Source: Palsa-506 sp963836355 (GTDB lineage: Bacteria; Actinomycetota; Actinomycetes; Streptosporangiales; Streptosporangiaceae). Taken from it: 64,000 bases of DNA. The stretch covers positions 186,001 through 250,000 of the forward strand of contig CAWIJO010000029.1 of NCBI GenBank assembly GCA_963836355.1, written 5' to 3'. Numbering within the stretch: position 1 is the first letter of the stretch; each line of letters begins with the position of its first letter. This document shows, in pieces, positions 49,237 to 59,094 of this stretch. The notes beneath the pieces were generated by a model. That model saw only the letters and a list, made by a program, of their open reading frames with translations. It was not told the DNA's origin and did no database searches. The position numbers were made by a program, and so were the translations under genes.

Positions 49237-51408
49237 TTACACCAGCTCCGGACGACCACTCGACAGGCTCTCACCCACTGCGATAGTTGCCCTGGTGGTG
49301 GCTACCAGGGACTCAAGTGAGATGGGCATCGGCGCGCCGGTCCGGCAGGCGCCGAGAAACTGCTCAAGCTCATGGCGCTGGCCCTTGTCCACGCCGCCGC
49401 GCGACCGCTCGGAATTTCGCCGCCGTCCGGCCCAGACTGCGGCTTTCTGGAAGTTATCGAGCCGCGCGCTCCGCCCGCCGCCCGCCGCGTCCAGCGTCTC
49501 CTTCTGATAGCGAGGATTGCCAGTGGTCTGGTAGCTGACCGTGCCGATCGAGCCGTCCTCGAACCGCACGGTGGCCTGCAGGTCACCGGCCTCTGGCCCG
49601 GGTACGGCGTAGACCTCCGCGGGATGGCGGCCGGCCCACCAGCTGAGCGTGTCGATGAAATGGCCGCCCTCGCCGGCGAACCGCGACCCTTCCAGATCCT
49701 CGTTGAGATACCAGCTGTCGGCATCCAGCCGTCCCGCATTGACCAGGTATCGGGTCCCCGAGCCGCCACCTGGCTGGCCGAACCAGGACCTCATCTGCAC
49801 CAGCAGCGGCGCGAAGCGGCGGTTAAACCCGACCATGAGCCGGTCGTTTCCGGTGCTCATGACGGTGTCCATGACCTGCTGCAGTTCCTCGCGGGTCAGC
49901 GCGAGCGGCTTCTCGACAAAGACGGCCTTCCCGGTCTGCAGCGCGCGGCAGACCATGTCGGCATGCGTGTGATGGCGGGTGACGATAAAGATCACGTCCA
50001 GCGACTTGTCCTCGAGCACGGCGTCTGCGCTCGTCGAGGCGGTCACGAAGCCGAACTTTCGCTGTGCGTTGACCGCCGACAATGATCTGGTGGTCGCGAC
50101 GTGAGCCAGCTGGATGGTCTTGAGCCGGGCGAGGTGCGGCAGCAGCATCGATGACGCGTAGTTGCCGGCGCCGATGAAGCCAATCGCTGGCACCCCTTCG
50201 CCGACGCCGCGGGGCCCGGCCGGCCGGGTGGCCGCGACCACGCGGCTCGCGGCCGGCGCCGCACTGTCCGCTGGGCGCTCCGGATACTTGAGCAGGACCC
50301 CCACTGCCTTCAGCGAGCCGGTCGACAGGTCGTCGTAGACGGTGGTGGCCTGCTCCATCGGGAAGATGCCAGAGACCAGCGACTCGACCTCGATCTCCTT
50401 GCGCGCAATGAGGTCAAGGAAGCACTCAAGGTTGCGCCGCTCCGTCCAGCGGACGTAGCCCGCCGGGTAGTCGATGCCGTCAAGCTCATACCGCTCGTCA
50501 TACCGCCCTGGCCCGTAGGACCGGGAGAAGCGGACGTCGAGTTCCTTGTCGTAGTAGGCGTTCCAGGGCAGGTCAAGCCGGGTCTTGCCGATGTCGATGA
50601 CGCGGGCGCGGTCCCTGGCCAGCCGCGCGGCCGCCTCTACCGGCCCGTTGGACGATCCGCCCGCGGCCAGGAACACATGGTCGGCCCCGCGCCCGCCGGA
50701 GATCTCGGCGACTGCCTGCGACGCGGCGGCCATGCCCTCGTCATCGGGCGCGGCGGACAACATCGCGCCGGCCTGCTCAGCCAGCCGACAGCGGTCCTCG
50801 ATCACGTCCAGCCCGACGACCTGGACACCGGCCGCGAGCAGCAGGCGGACCACGAGCTGACCGACCAGGCCGAGGCCGATGACGCACGCGGTCTCGCCCA
50901 GCTGGACCTCGGCGCGACGCACCCCATGCATGGCGATCGCCCCGACGGTGGCGAACGCGGCATGCTCCGGCAACACATCCCCGGGCACCCGAACACACAG
51001 GTTTTTCGGAATCCAGTTGTACTCGGCGTGCAGCGCGTACTCATTGCCGGCTGCCGCGACGAGCTGGCCGGCTTGGAATTCCTCGGCGCCGCGCCCCGCC
51101 TCGACCACCACACCGCAAAGCGAGTAGCCGAGCGGCGTGTACGAGTCGAGCCGGTTCATGACCTTCTTGTAGGTGGCGACCGCACCCTGCTGTGCCACCG
51201 AGTCGATGATCTTGCGCGCCTGATCTGGCCGCGCCCGCGCCATCCCGACCATCGACATCTTGGCCTCGGTCACCTTCATCATTTCCGTGCCGGTGGAGAT
51301 GAGCGAGAACAGCGATTGCACGAGGACGCCGCCGGGACGGCACACCGGGGCCGGCACGTCGAGAACGCTGAGCTCCCCGGACTTGTAGTTCTGTGCTATC
51401 TGCTTCAT
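49237..51408 (-). CDS. Bi-domain oxidoreductase (zinc-type alcohol dehydrogenase plus Gfo/Idh/MocA)
   Basis: A 723-aa fusion. Residues 1 to about 345 are a medium-chain alcohol-dehydrogenase-like domain (TPLGYSLCGVVVEAGRGAEE, CVIGLGLVGQLVVRLLLAAG). Residues about 370-720 are a Gfo/Idh/MocA domain: PAIGFIGAGNYASSMLLPHL (NAD), VFVEKPLALTREELQQVMDT with the EKP motif, and GGHFIDTLSWWAGRHPAEVY. Such fusions recur beside heparinase-like and asparagine-synthase genes in polysaccharide loci, but the reaction is not established. ATG 51408 begins the homology. The open frame continues upstream into the frame-shifted asnB, which does not mean a true fusion. Confidence 0.88.
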   Translation of the reverse strand: MKQIAQNYKSGELSVLDVPAPVCRPGGVLVQSLFSLISTGTEMMKVTEAKMSMVGMARARPDQARKIIDSVAQQGAVATYKKVMNRLDSYTPLGYSLCGVVVEAGRGAEEFQAGQLVAAAGNEYALHAEYNWIPKNLCVRVPGDVLPEHAAFATVGAIAMHGVRRAEVQLGETACVIGLGLVGQLVVRLLLAAGVQVVGLDVIEDRCRLAEQAGAMLSAAPDDEGMAAASQAVAEISGGRGADHVFLAAGGSSNGPVEAAARLARDRARVIDIGKTRLDLPWNAYYDKELDVRFSRSYGPGRYDERYELDGIDYPAGYVRWTERRNLECFLDLIARKEIEVESLVSGIFPMEQATTVYDDLSTGSLKAVGVLLKYPERPADSAAPAASRVVAATRPAGPRGVGEGVPAIGFIGAGNYASSMLLPHLARLKTIQLAHVATTRSLSAVNAQRKFGFVTASTSADAVLEDKSLDVIFIVTRHHTHADMVCRALQTGKAVFVEKPLALTREELQQVMDTVMSTGNDRLMVGFNRRFAPLLVQMRSWFGQPGGGSGTRYLVNAGRLDADSWYLNEDLEGSRFAGEGGHFIDTLSWWAGRHPAEVYAVPGPEAGDLQATVRFEDGSIGTVSYQTTGNPRYQKETLDAAGGGRSARLDNFQKAAVWAGRRRNSERSRGGVDKGQRHELEQFLGACRTGAPMPISLESLVATTRATIAVGESLSSGRPELV

Positions 51409-51458
51409 TGCATCCTCTGGTCGAATGTGGTTGGCCTGCGCGGCGGGCATGCTCGGCG

Positions 51459-53371
51459 CTACACCGCCACGCCCTCTGACTGGGCGTGGCGATACCACAG
51501 CTCCAGCGTCAGCAGCTGCCATATCTGCTTGGATCGGTCCTCGCGGCCGGCGTACTCGTCGTGGATGAGCCGGGCCAGGGCATCCCGCCGGATCAGTCCG
51601 GAATCCGGCGAGCTCGCCGCCCACGAGCACGTCGCGGATGACCTCTTGCAGGTCACCGCGCACCCACGCCCGGAGAGGAGCGCTGAACGAGGCCTTGGGC
51701 CGGTGCGCGATCTCGCGCGGAAGCCAGCTCTCGGCAGCCCGCTTGAGCGCAACCTTGCCCTGGCGCCGCTGGATTTTCTCGCTGCCGCCGATTGAGAACG
51801 CCGCCTGCGCCACGACCGGATCGACAAAGGGAACTCGCACCTCGACGGATGCCGCCATGCTCGCCCGGTCGGTATAGGCGAGGTTGAGCCCGGGCAGAAA
51901 CATCCGCGTATCGGCCAGGCACATGCGGTTGACCTCGTCCTGCAGCGAGTTGTCGTTGTAGACGTCGCTGTGCTCCTCGACGATCTGGTCGACGTAGCCG
52001 GCCAGATCAGGGCTTACCAGGGCCGCGAGCTCGGCGGGGTCGTACAACGTGTAGCTGCGGCGGAACCGCTGCTCCTCAGGCAGCTCGGCGAAGGTCAGGA
52101 AGCGCTTGGCCCAGCGCGCATAGCGCAGGCCTCGGCCCCCCGCGCTGACCGGAAGCCACCCCACGGCGGATCGCACCGGAGCGCGGACAAGGCCGCCAGG
52201 CAGCCTGCGGTACTTGCTGGCCATGAGGCACGCGAGATGCTTGCGATAGCCACCGAACAGCTCGTCGGCGCCCATCCCGGACAGCACCACCTTGATCCCG
52301 CGTGCCCGGGCGGCATCGCACATGAGGAATGTGTTGATTGCGGCCGGATCGCCGATCGGCTCGTCGAGCACATCGACGATCCGGGGCAGCATGTCGACGA
52401 TGTCCGGCGAGATCTCGATCTCGTTCAGGTCGATGCCGTAGCGCGCCGCGACCTTCCGCGCGTAGACGGCGTCGTCCGGCATCGCCTCAAGCCGCTGGTC
52501 CTGAGAGCGGAAGGTGATGGTGTATGCGTCAATACCCGGCTCGGCCTGATGGGCCAGCACGGTGACGATGCTGGAGTCCAGGCCGCCGGACAGGAAGCTC
52601 GACACCGGCACGTCCGATACCAGGTGGGCGGCGACTGACTCCTCGATCACCGGGCCCAGGTCAGCTGGCGGCCCGGTCGCGGCCTCTGCTGCCATGTCCG
52701 CGGGACGCCAGTAATGCTGCACCGAGAACCTGCCGTCGGGGCGCCAGCGCGCCCACGAGCCGCCCGGGAGCTTCTGCACGCCGTCGATGGCGCACCGCTG
52801 CTCGGGCACCCAGTAATAGAGCATCGACGCCACCAGCGCGCCAGGCTCGATCCGCAGCTCGGAGCCCACCGCGGCCACCAGGGCCTTCAGCTCCGAGGCG
52901 AAGATCACGCCGCCGCCACGGGGCAGGTAGTACAGCGGCTTGATGCCAAGCGGGTCGCGCGCCAGGATGAGATCGCCGGTGCTCTCGTCGAGCAGCGCGA
53001 ACGCGAACATGCCGCGGAACCGGCGCAGTGCATCAGGTCCCCAGCATCGCCAGGCCTCCAGCACCACCTCGGTGTCAGATCCGGTGGCGAACCGCACGCC
53101 GCGGCTGGCCAGCTCGGTCCGCAGCGCCTTGTAGTTGTACAGCTCGCCGTTGTAGACGAGCGTCATGCCATGCTTGGACAACGGCTGGTCGGCTGCGGCG
53201 CTGAGGTCGATGATCGAAAGCCGCCGGTGGCCGAGGTGCACCGCCACCCGGTCGTCCTCGTGACTCCAGAATCCCGCTCGCATCCGGCCCGCGATGCGCG
53301 ATGCGGTCGCTCATGACGTCGACGAGCTTCAGTCCGTCGGGCTGCTGGTAGCACCCGGCTATCCCGCACAT
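51459..53371 (-). pseudogene. asnB: Asparagine synthase-type amidotransferase with two frameshifts
   Basis: A class II glutamine amidotransferase (AsnB family). It begins MCGIAGCYQQPDGLKLVDVM with the nucleophile Cys2 and RIAHRGPDASG. The frame then shifts near 53,265 (a G run looks one base too long) to FWSHEDDRVAVHLGHRRLSI and LVYNGELYNYKALRTELASR. The synthetase domain has the PP-loop PVSSFLSGGLDSSIVTVLAH and LSGMGADELFGGYRKHLA. Near 51,600 another one-base shift restores SGLIRRDALARLIHDEYAGR to the stop at 51459. All key residues are present. In polysaccharide loci such proteins amidate uronic acids; here that is inferred from the uronate dehydrogenase gene two positions upstream. Confidence 0.82.
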
Positions 53372-53372
53372 A

Positions 53373-54587
53373 TCAGGCCTCGTTCCGGTCCAGCGTCTTA
53401 TGGCCGCCGGAGATCAGGTCCCGGTAGACATCCAGGTAGGCGTTCCGCTGGTGATTCCAGGCAAGGTCGTTCTCGACCCGTGTTCGTCCCAGGCGGCCCA
53501 TGAGCGAGCGGCCCCGCTCGTCGTCCATGAGCTCCACGATGGCTTCGGCATACAGGGACACGATGTTGGGCTTGACGTACACCGCGGCAGGGCCAGCTGA
53601 AACACGCGTCTCACGCAGGTCGAAGGCGACTACCGGAAGCCCGAAGGCCATGTACTCCATCGACTTGTTCATCGTTGACAGGTCGTTGAGCGGATTCTTT
53701 GGGTCTGGCGACAGGCCGACATCCGCAGTGGAAAGAATGCGCACGACGACTTCGTCCGGCACGCGCCCGGTGAACTCCACGTGACCAGCCAGGTCCAGCT
53801 CATCACGCAAGGCCACCAGTTCGTCGAAGCAGTCGCCCGAGCCGATCAGCGTGAAGGCGATGTCTTCCCGGCCGAGCTTGTGCACTACGAAGTCGGCGGC
53901 CCGCACGACGTTGTCCACGCCGTCCTGTGGCCCCATCACGCCGATATAAGCGGCCAGGAAACGGCGACCCCGGCGCAGCTCGGGGAATTCCTGACCGCGC
54001 CGCATCCGCTGCGGGTCGGGGCCAGTGCGGACGACCGTGACATCGGCCGGTGACTTGCCGCTCCTCGTCACGGCGATGTTCCGGTAGGAGTCGTTAGTGG
54101 AGATCACATGATTAGCGGTCCGGTGAGTCCGGCGCTCAAGTGCACGCAGCGCCCGGTAGGGCAGCCTCGGGCCACCCGGGAAGCGGGACTCATACAGCTC
54201 GGGGCACAAGTCGTGGTGGTCGAACACGAAGCGGGCACCGTCCAGGACTCGCAGGACCAGCGCAATCGGCCAGAAGATGTCGGGCGGGTTGCAAGCCTGG
54301 ATTACCCCGAACCGGCCGGACCTGCGTGCCTTCATCGTCAGCCACGCGGTAGCGAGGAACGAGTAGACGTATTCCGTGACGAAGTCGAGCTTGCTGCCGC
54401 CAGGCGCGTATGGCTTGTACTTGTACAACTCCACCGCGTCGATTACCTCATGCGACGGGTCACCATCGCCCTTGGGGCAGACCACTGCGACCTGGTGACC
54501 GACGGAGGTAAGCGCCTTGCACTCAAGCCACACTCGCCGGTCGAAGGGCACTGGGAGGTTCTGCACGATGATCAGGACGCGGGTCAC
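53373..54587 (-). CDS. Glycosyltransferase family 4
   Basis: A 404-aa GT-B enzyme. It starts VTRVLIIVQNLPVPFDRRVW, a form common in actinobacterial and cyanobacterial exopolysaccharide loci, with VIQACNPPDIFWPIALVLRV, RFVFDHHDLCPELYESRFPG, the donor strand AAYIGVMGPQDGVDNVVRAA, and NKSMEYMAFGLPVVAFDLRE (E-x7-E region replaced by S-M-E-Y-M-A). GTG 54587 overlaps the dehydrogenase stop as GTGA; the upstream ATG at 54644 is not supported. The stop lies one base before the asnB ATG, so translation of the three is coupled. Confidence 0.92.
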   Translation of the reverse strand: MTRVLIIVQNLPVPFDRRVWLECKALTSVGHQVAVVCPKGDGDPSHEVIDAVELYKYKPYAPGGSKLDFVTEYVYSFLATAWLTMKARRSGRFGVIQACNPPDIFWPIALVLRVLDGARFVFDHHDLCPELYESRFPGGPRLPYRALRALERRTHRTANHVISTNDSYRNIAVTRSGKSPADVTVVRTGPDPQRMRRGQEFPELRRGRRFLAAYIGVMGPQDGVDNVVRAADFVVHKLGREDIAFTLIGSGDCFDELVALRDELDLAGHVEFTGRVPDEVVVRILSTADVGLSPDPKNPLNDLSTMNKSMEYMAFGLPVVAFDLRETRVSAGPAAVYVKPNIVSLYAEAIVELMDDERGRSLMGRLGRTRVENDLAWNHQRNAYLDVYRDLISGGHKTLDRNEA

Positions 54588-55906
54588 CAGCTGAGCCCTT
54601 CGTAGCCGGGGAGGGCTTCCACGTCGCTGCCCAGCCGCCCGCAAAGGTCGATCAGATGGCGCGGCGAGCTTGCCAGCAGCGCGTCGACCACACCGCGGTC
54701 ACTCGACGAGACAATTGCTACGTCTGCTCCGTGCAGCGCGGCGGCGGGCTCACGGGCGAGCAGCCGCCCCAGGTGTGGCAGCTTCGACTCGACATGGCGG
54801 CGGTTGGCGCCCACCAGGCGGGCCGGATTGACGACCGGGTCATAGATGCGGACGTCCAGTCCCTTGCCGATCAATCGCTCCGCTAGCTCGACCTTCGGGC
54901 TCTCCCGCAGGTCATCGGTATTCATCTTGAAGCTCAGGCCGAGCAGGGCGATGGACCGTCCATCACACGCGACGACACGGTCTACCACCTCGCTGATCAC
55001 CAGTTCGTTCGTGGCCAGGGTCCCGGCGAGCAGGGGCAGGTCCGCGCCGTTCATGCGGGCCAGGTGCAATAGCGATCTGAGGTCCTTGGGCAGGCAGGAA
55101 CCGCCGAAGGCGAATCCAGGGCTCAGGTAGCTCGGCGAGATGTTCAGCACCCGGTCCTCGCAGAACAAGGACATGACCTCGCGGGAATCCACGCCGAGGA
55201 GGCGGAACAGCCGAGCCACTTCGTTGGCGAAGGAAACCTTGGTGGCGTGGAACGCATTGCAGGCGTACTTGAGCGCCTCGGCGGTGCGGATGTCCACTAC
55301 TCGCACCGGCTGGTCGAGGAAGCTGAATACGCTGCTGACCGCCTCAGCGACCGCGGGGTCGGAGGTCCCTGCGACGACAAACGGCGAGGCGAAGAAGTCG
55401 GCGATCCCGGAGCCTTCCCGGAGGAACTCCGGGCACATCGCGGCGCCGACGGCGATACCGGTGTCGGCCAGCCCGCCGGTGAGCGCCGGGAGCACTTCAT
55501 CTTCGACCGTCCCCGGCGGAACAGTGCTGCGGATGATAACGCTGTGCCGACCGGACGCCGGCGGCGGCAGGATGCGCAGCGCCGCCACGATGTCGTCTAC
55601 CGCGCGCCGGACGTAAGACAGATCCGTGCCGCCGCGGGCCGTCGACGGCGTGCCGACGCATACCAGCGAAACGTCCGCCCCGTCAAGGGCGTCGGCGCAC
55701 GACGTCGTCGCTCTTAACGTGCTGCCCGCTACCGCCTGGCCGACGAGTTCGTCAAGACCAGGTTCCGCCACCGGGCTGCGGCCGGCGTTGATCTCCTCGA
55801 CCTTGGCTGCGTCGACGTCCACTCCCCAGACGTCGTGGCCGTTGGACGCCATGCAGGCTGCCGTCACGGTGCCGACATAGCCGAGACCGACCACTGCAAG
55901 CTTCAT
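54584..55906 (-). CDS. UDP-glucose/GDP-mannose 6-dehydrogenase
   Basis: A 440-aa NAD-dependent enzyme that oxidises a nucleotide sugar to its uronic acid in two steps. It shows KLAVVGLGYVGTVTAACMAS (NAD), the core helix EALKYACNAFHATKVSFANE, the catalytic cysteine loop FAFGGSCLPKDLRSLLHLAR, and GLSFKMNTDDLRESPKVELA. The loop form GGSCLPKD resembles AlgD (GDP-mannose) more than typical UDP-glucose enzymes, but specificity cannot be fixed by eye. It leads the long minus-strand polysaccharide run and is divergent from the epimerase at 56188. Confidence 0.92.
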   Translation of the reverse strand: MKLAVVGLGYVGTVTAACMASNGHDVWGVDVDAAKVEEINAGRSPVAEPGLDELVGQAVAGSTLRATTSCADALDGADVSLVCVGTPSTARGGTDLSYVRRAVDDIVAALRILPPPASGRHSVIIRSTVPPGTVEDEVLPALTGGLADTGIAVGAAMCPEFLREGSGIADFFASPFVVAGTSDPAVAEAVSSVFSFLDQPVRVVDIRTAEALKYACNAFHATKVSFANEVARLFRLLGVDSREVMSLFCEDRVLNISPSYLSPGFAFGGSCLPKDLRSLLHLARMNGADLPLLAGTLATNELVISEVVDRVVACDGRSIALLGLSFKMNTDDLRESPKVELAERLIGKGLDVRIYDPVVNPARLVGANRRHVESKLPHLGRLLAREPAAALHGADVAIVSSSDRGVVDALLASSPRHLIDLCGRLGSDVEALPGYEGLSW

Positions 55907-56187
55907 CAGGTCACCTCAAATTGTCCTCGCGCGCGGGCCTGCATGCATAGGAACATCTACAGGGTGACCTTGATACGCAAAAGCCTCCTAAAGTCAGGAT
56001 GTCAGCAGGAATTCAGCCATCCTCTACGTACAGTGACGGAAATACTTCGATGAGCTACTGCCCGTGGATTTGTTACGAAGAGGTCACAGGCCCCGGATGT
56101 ATCAGAACGGGGCCGTCGCGTGTCCTCTGATTGCGGGCTGGCTGTCTGCCGCCCGGTCAACTCGTCTTCAAGGTCTGGGGTTTTGCG
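55907..56187. promoter_or_regulatory. Divergent promoter region of the polysaccharide locus
   Basis: 281 bases between the divergent dehydrogenase and epimerase starts, less GC-rich than its surroundings (for example TTGATACGCAAAAGCC, AAATACTTCGATGAGC). It must hold promoters for both long runs. No specific hexamer or operator could be assigned with confidence. Confidence 0.5.
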
Positions 56188-57291
56188 ATGAGGGTCCTCG
56201 TTGCCGGCGATCGTGGTTACATCGGAGCTGTTCTCGTTCCCTTTCTGCGCTCGGCCGGTCATGAGGTCGACGGGCTTGACCTGGGCCTTTACGAGGGCTG
56301 CGACCTCGGCCCCGCGGCCGCCGCCGGGCGGCCGCCGCGCGATATCAGGGATGCCGAGGCCGGCCAGCTAGCCGGTTACGATGCGGTGGCCTGCCTGGCG
56401 GCACTGTCCAATGACCCGCTCGGCCACCTCAACCCGGCCACCACGTTCTCGGTGAACCTGGCGGGGACGCTACAGCTGGCGAAGGCCGCCAAGGAGGCCG
56501 GCGTTGAGCGCTTCCTGTTCGCGTCGTCGTGCAGTCTCTATGGCGCGGCAGGCTCCGACGGGGTGACCGAGGACGCGGATCTGTTTCCGGTCACGCCGTA
56601 CGGCGAGACGAAGGTCGCGGCCGAGCGTGAACTCTCGCTGCTGGCTGATGACAACTTCAGCCCGACCTACCTGCGCAATGCCACCGCCTACGGTGCCTCG
56701 CCGCGGCTGCGCCTTGACATCGTCGTGAACAACCTCACCGCGGTCGCGATGACGACAGGTCAGGTGCGGCTGGAGAGTGACGGGTCGCCGTGGCGGCCGC
56801 TCGTGCATATCGAGGACATCAGCCGTGCGTTCCTCGCCGTGCTCGAGGCCCCGCGTGAGCTCGTGCATGACGAGGCTTTCAACGTCGGCCGCCCGCAGGA
56901 CAACGTGCAGGTCCGCGACATCGCTGAGATGGTCCGCGATGCTGTGCCCGGATCAAGTCTGTCCTTCGCTGCAGGCGCCGGGCCGGATCTGCGCAATTAC
57001 CGCGTCGATTTCGCCAAGCTGGCCGGGACCTTCCCGGAGCTGAGCCTGCGCTGGAGCACCCGGGAGGGGGTAGCCGAGCTTGTCCGCGCTTTCACTGACC
57101 ACGGCCTGACCTACGACGACTTCATGTCATCACGCTTCGTCCGGCTGCGGCGGATAAATGAGCTGATGGCAGCCGGCCTCATCGACGAGATGATGCGGCG
57201 GCGCACAGACGAGCAGTTCGCCATGCCGGAGGCCGGAACCGGGCCTGATGCATTGCTCCTGCCCAGCTCACGGGCGCTGCGGCCTACGTGA
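56188..57291 (+). CDS. NAD-dependent epimerase/dehydratase (extended SDR)
   Basis: A 367-aa nucleotide-sugar SDR. It has MRVLVAGDRGYIGAVLVPFL (G-x-x-G-x-x-G), the ACLAALSNDPLGHLNPATTF segment, the Ser region FLFASSCSLYGAAGSDGV, and the catalytic TPYGETKVAAERE (Y-x-x-x-K). PWRPLVHIEDISRAFLAVLE is a classic sugar-epimerase substrate motif. The tail after FVRLRRINELMAAGLIDEMM is unusual. ATG 56188 is chosen; 19 extra upstream codons are open but lack support. It opens the plus-strand run with flippase and transferases. The exact sugar is unknown. Confidence 0.9.
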   Translation: MRVLVAGDRGYIGAVLVPFLRSAGHEVDGLDLGLYEGCDLGPAAAAGRPPRDIRDAEAGQLAGYDAVACLAALSNDPLGHLNPATTFSVNLAGTLQLAKAAKEAGVERFLFASSCSLYGAAGSDGVTEDADLFPVTPYGETKVAAERELSLLADDNFSPTYLRNATAYGASPRLRLDIVVNNLTAVAMTTGQVRLESDGSPWRPLVHIEDISRAFLAVLEAPRELVHDEAFNVGRPQDNVQVRDIAEMVRDAVPGSSLSFAAGAGPDLRNYRVDFAKLAGTFPELSLRWSTREGVAELVRAFTDHGLTYDDFMSSRFVRLRRINELMAAGLIDEMMRRRTDEQFAMPEAGTGPDALLLPSSRALRPT

Positions 57292-57430
57292 GGTGGTAGC
57301 GGCCGACGCTGCCAGTGGCAGCGAATCCGACGGCCATCCTGGGCACAGTCCCCCCTCCCAGGGCAGGCCTCGGCACAGCGTATACAGGGTAGATTTGGCA
57401 GTTGATGCCGATGGTCCTGGGGGGGCGACA

Positions 57431-58945
57431 GTGCTCAAGAGGCCCCGGCCGAAGTTGCTCTCCCGGCTGCCGCTCCAGGCCGGCCGCCGCCTTGGCTGGG
57501 GGCTGGTGGACCAGGCAGTTTCCAGCCTGACCAACTTCGCCATCAGCCTCTACGTTGCCCGCACGCTGGGTGCCGTGCAGTTCGGCGCTTTCAGCCTCGC
57601 CTACGTTACCTATTCGTTCGCGCTCAGCGCCTCCCGCGGCCTTGCCACCGACCCCTTGATGGTCAGGTTCAGCGGCGCGGAGCTCCCGGCCTGGCGACGG
57701 GCCGTGGCGAGCTGCACGGGGACCGCCACCGCCGTGGGCCTGGTGACCGGCGCTGCCGCGGTCGGCGCGGCCGCGCTGCTCAGCGGCACGGCAAGGGGTG
57801 CCTTCCTGGCGCTCGGACTGATGCTGCCCGGCCTGCTGCTGCAGGATAGCTGGCGATATTCGTTCTTCGCGCTCGGCCGCGGCGGCCAGGCCTTCCTCAA
57901 CGACCTCATCTGGGCAGCGGCCCTCGTGCCCGCCCTGCTGTTCCTGCGGGCGACCGGCCGCGAGACCGTTTTCTGGTTTGTCCTCGTCTGGGGCGCGGCG
58001 GCAACGGTCGCTGCTGCCGCCGGGCCGCTGCAGGCACGGGTCATGCCCAGGATCGCGCGCGCACGCGGATGGGTGTCGGAGCATCGTGACCTCGGGCTTC
58101 GGTACCTGGGTGAGAACACGGCCAGCAGCGGCACCTCGCAGCTGCGCATCTACGGGGTCGGCCTAATTGTGGGCCTGGCCGCTGTCGGCTATGTACAGGC
58201 TGCCAGTACGCTGATGGGCCCCTTCCTGGTTGTCTTCATGGGGATATCCCTGGTCGCGGTGCCGGAGGCCGCCCGGGTGCTGCGTAAATCTCCCCGGCGC
58301 CTGCGGTTGTTCTGCGTCCTTGTTGGCGGCGGACTCGCCGTCGCGGCGCTCGCCTGGGGGGCCGCGCTGCTCGTGCTGCTGCCGAGGGGGCTCGGGGACT
58401 GGCTGCTCGGCCCGATCTGGCGGCCAGCCTACGAGCTGGTGCTGCCGCTCACCATTGCCCTCATGGGCGCGTGCGTGTCGGCAGGCGCCACCGCCGGGCT
58501 GCATGCCCTGGGGGCCGCGCGGCGCAGCCTGCGCGCCATGGTCATCACGTCGGCCGCGTATCTGATCGGTGGCCTGGTTGGCGCCTATTACGGCGGCGCC
58601 CTCGGAACGGTGCTGGGCGTCGCCGTGGCGACCTGCCTGGGCACGCTGTTCTGGTGGTGGCAGCTGCACGCGGCGCTGCGGGAGTCCGCCGGCGCGAGCG
58701 CGCCCGGCTCGGCCCGATCGCAGCGCCTGGCCCCGCGCCACCGCAGGCCCGCCTTGCGGCTAAAGCGCCGCCGGCCGCCGGTGCGGCCCCGCAAGCGCCG
58801 GGAGTGGGACGAGCGGATCCGCCTGCGCGGGCAGCTGGACACGCTACCCGGCCAGGTTTTGCCGCTGGAGATCATGCTCCGTCAGCATTCTGACCGCCCG
58901 CAGGCGACGGAGCCGATCCGGCCTGAGGAAAGTGAGAGCGCATGA
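57431..58945 (+). CDS. Wzx-type polysaccharide flippase
   Basis: A 504-aa membrane protein of the MATE-like oligosaccharide flippase group. GTG 57431 gives the typical opening WGLVDQAVSSLTNFAISLYV with ARTLGAVQFGAFSLAYVTYS. About 12 hydrophobic segments follow (for example YLIGGLVGAYYGGALGTVLG). The last 80 residues are strongly basic and disordered (PRHRRPALRLKRRRPPVRPR), an unusual cytoplasmic tail. It would carry lipid-linked repeat units across the membrane for polymerisation by the ligase-like protein at 42863. An upstream start within 57248-57430 is not supported. Confidence 0.87.
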   Translation: MLKRPRPKLLSRLPLQAGRRLGWGLVDQAVSSLTNFAISLYVARTLGAVQFGAFSLAYVTYSFALSASRGLATDPLMVRFSGAELPAWRRAVASCTGTATAVGLVTGAAAVGAAALLSGTARGAFLALGLMLPGLLLQDSWRYSFFALGRGGQAFLNDLIWAAALVPALLFLRATGRETVFWFVLVWGAAATVAAAAGPLQARVMPRIARARGWVSEHRDLGLRYLGENTASSGTSQLRIYGVGLIVGLAAVGYVQAASTLMGPFLVVFMGISLVAVPEAARVLRKSPRRLRLFCVLVGGGLAVAALAWGAALLVLLPRGLGDWLLGPIWRPAYELVLPLTIALMGACVSAGATAGLHALGAARRSLRAMVITSAAYLIGGLVGAYYGGALGTVLGVAVATCLGTLFWWWQLHAALRESAGASAPGSARSQRLAPRHRRPALRLKRRRPPVRPRKRREWDERIRLRGQLDTLPGQVLPLEIMLRQHSDRPQATEPIRPEESESA

Positions 58946-59094
58946 ATTGCCCAGTATCCGGTCGGCCGCCGTTGATCTTGATTAAGGTGCATTTGGACTG
59001 TACGCGGTAGGGTCGCCGAGTTGCCCCGGTTACCGGCGATTGGCGCACCTGACCTCCGGTACGGCTACGACGTAAGAATAAGGAGACAAGGAAT

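Noticed and set aside
49237..53283. A single 1,348-aa AsnB-oxidoreductase fusion protein
   Set aside because: The true AsnB C-terminus lies in another frame with its own stop at 51459; the joining residues (PAGCPGPAHPRRVRRPRGP) look like out-of-frame translation.
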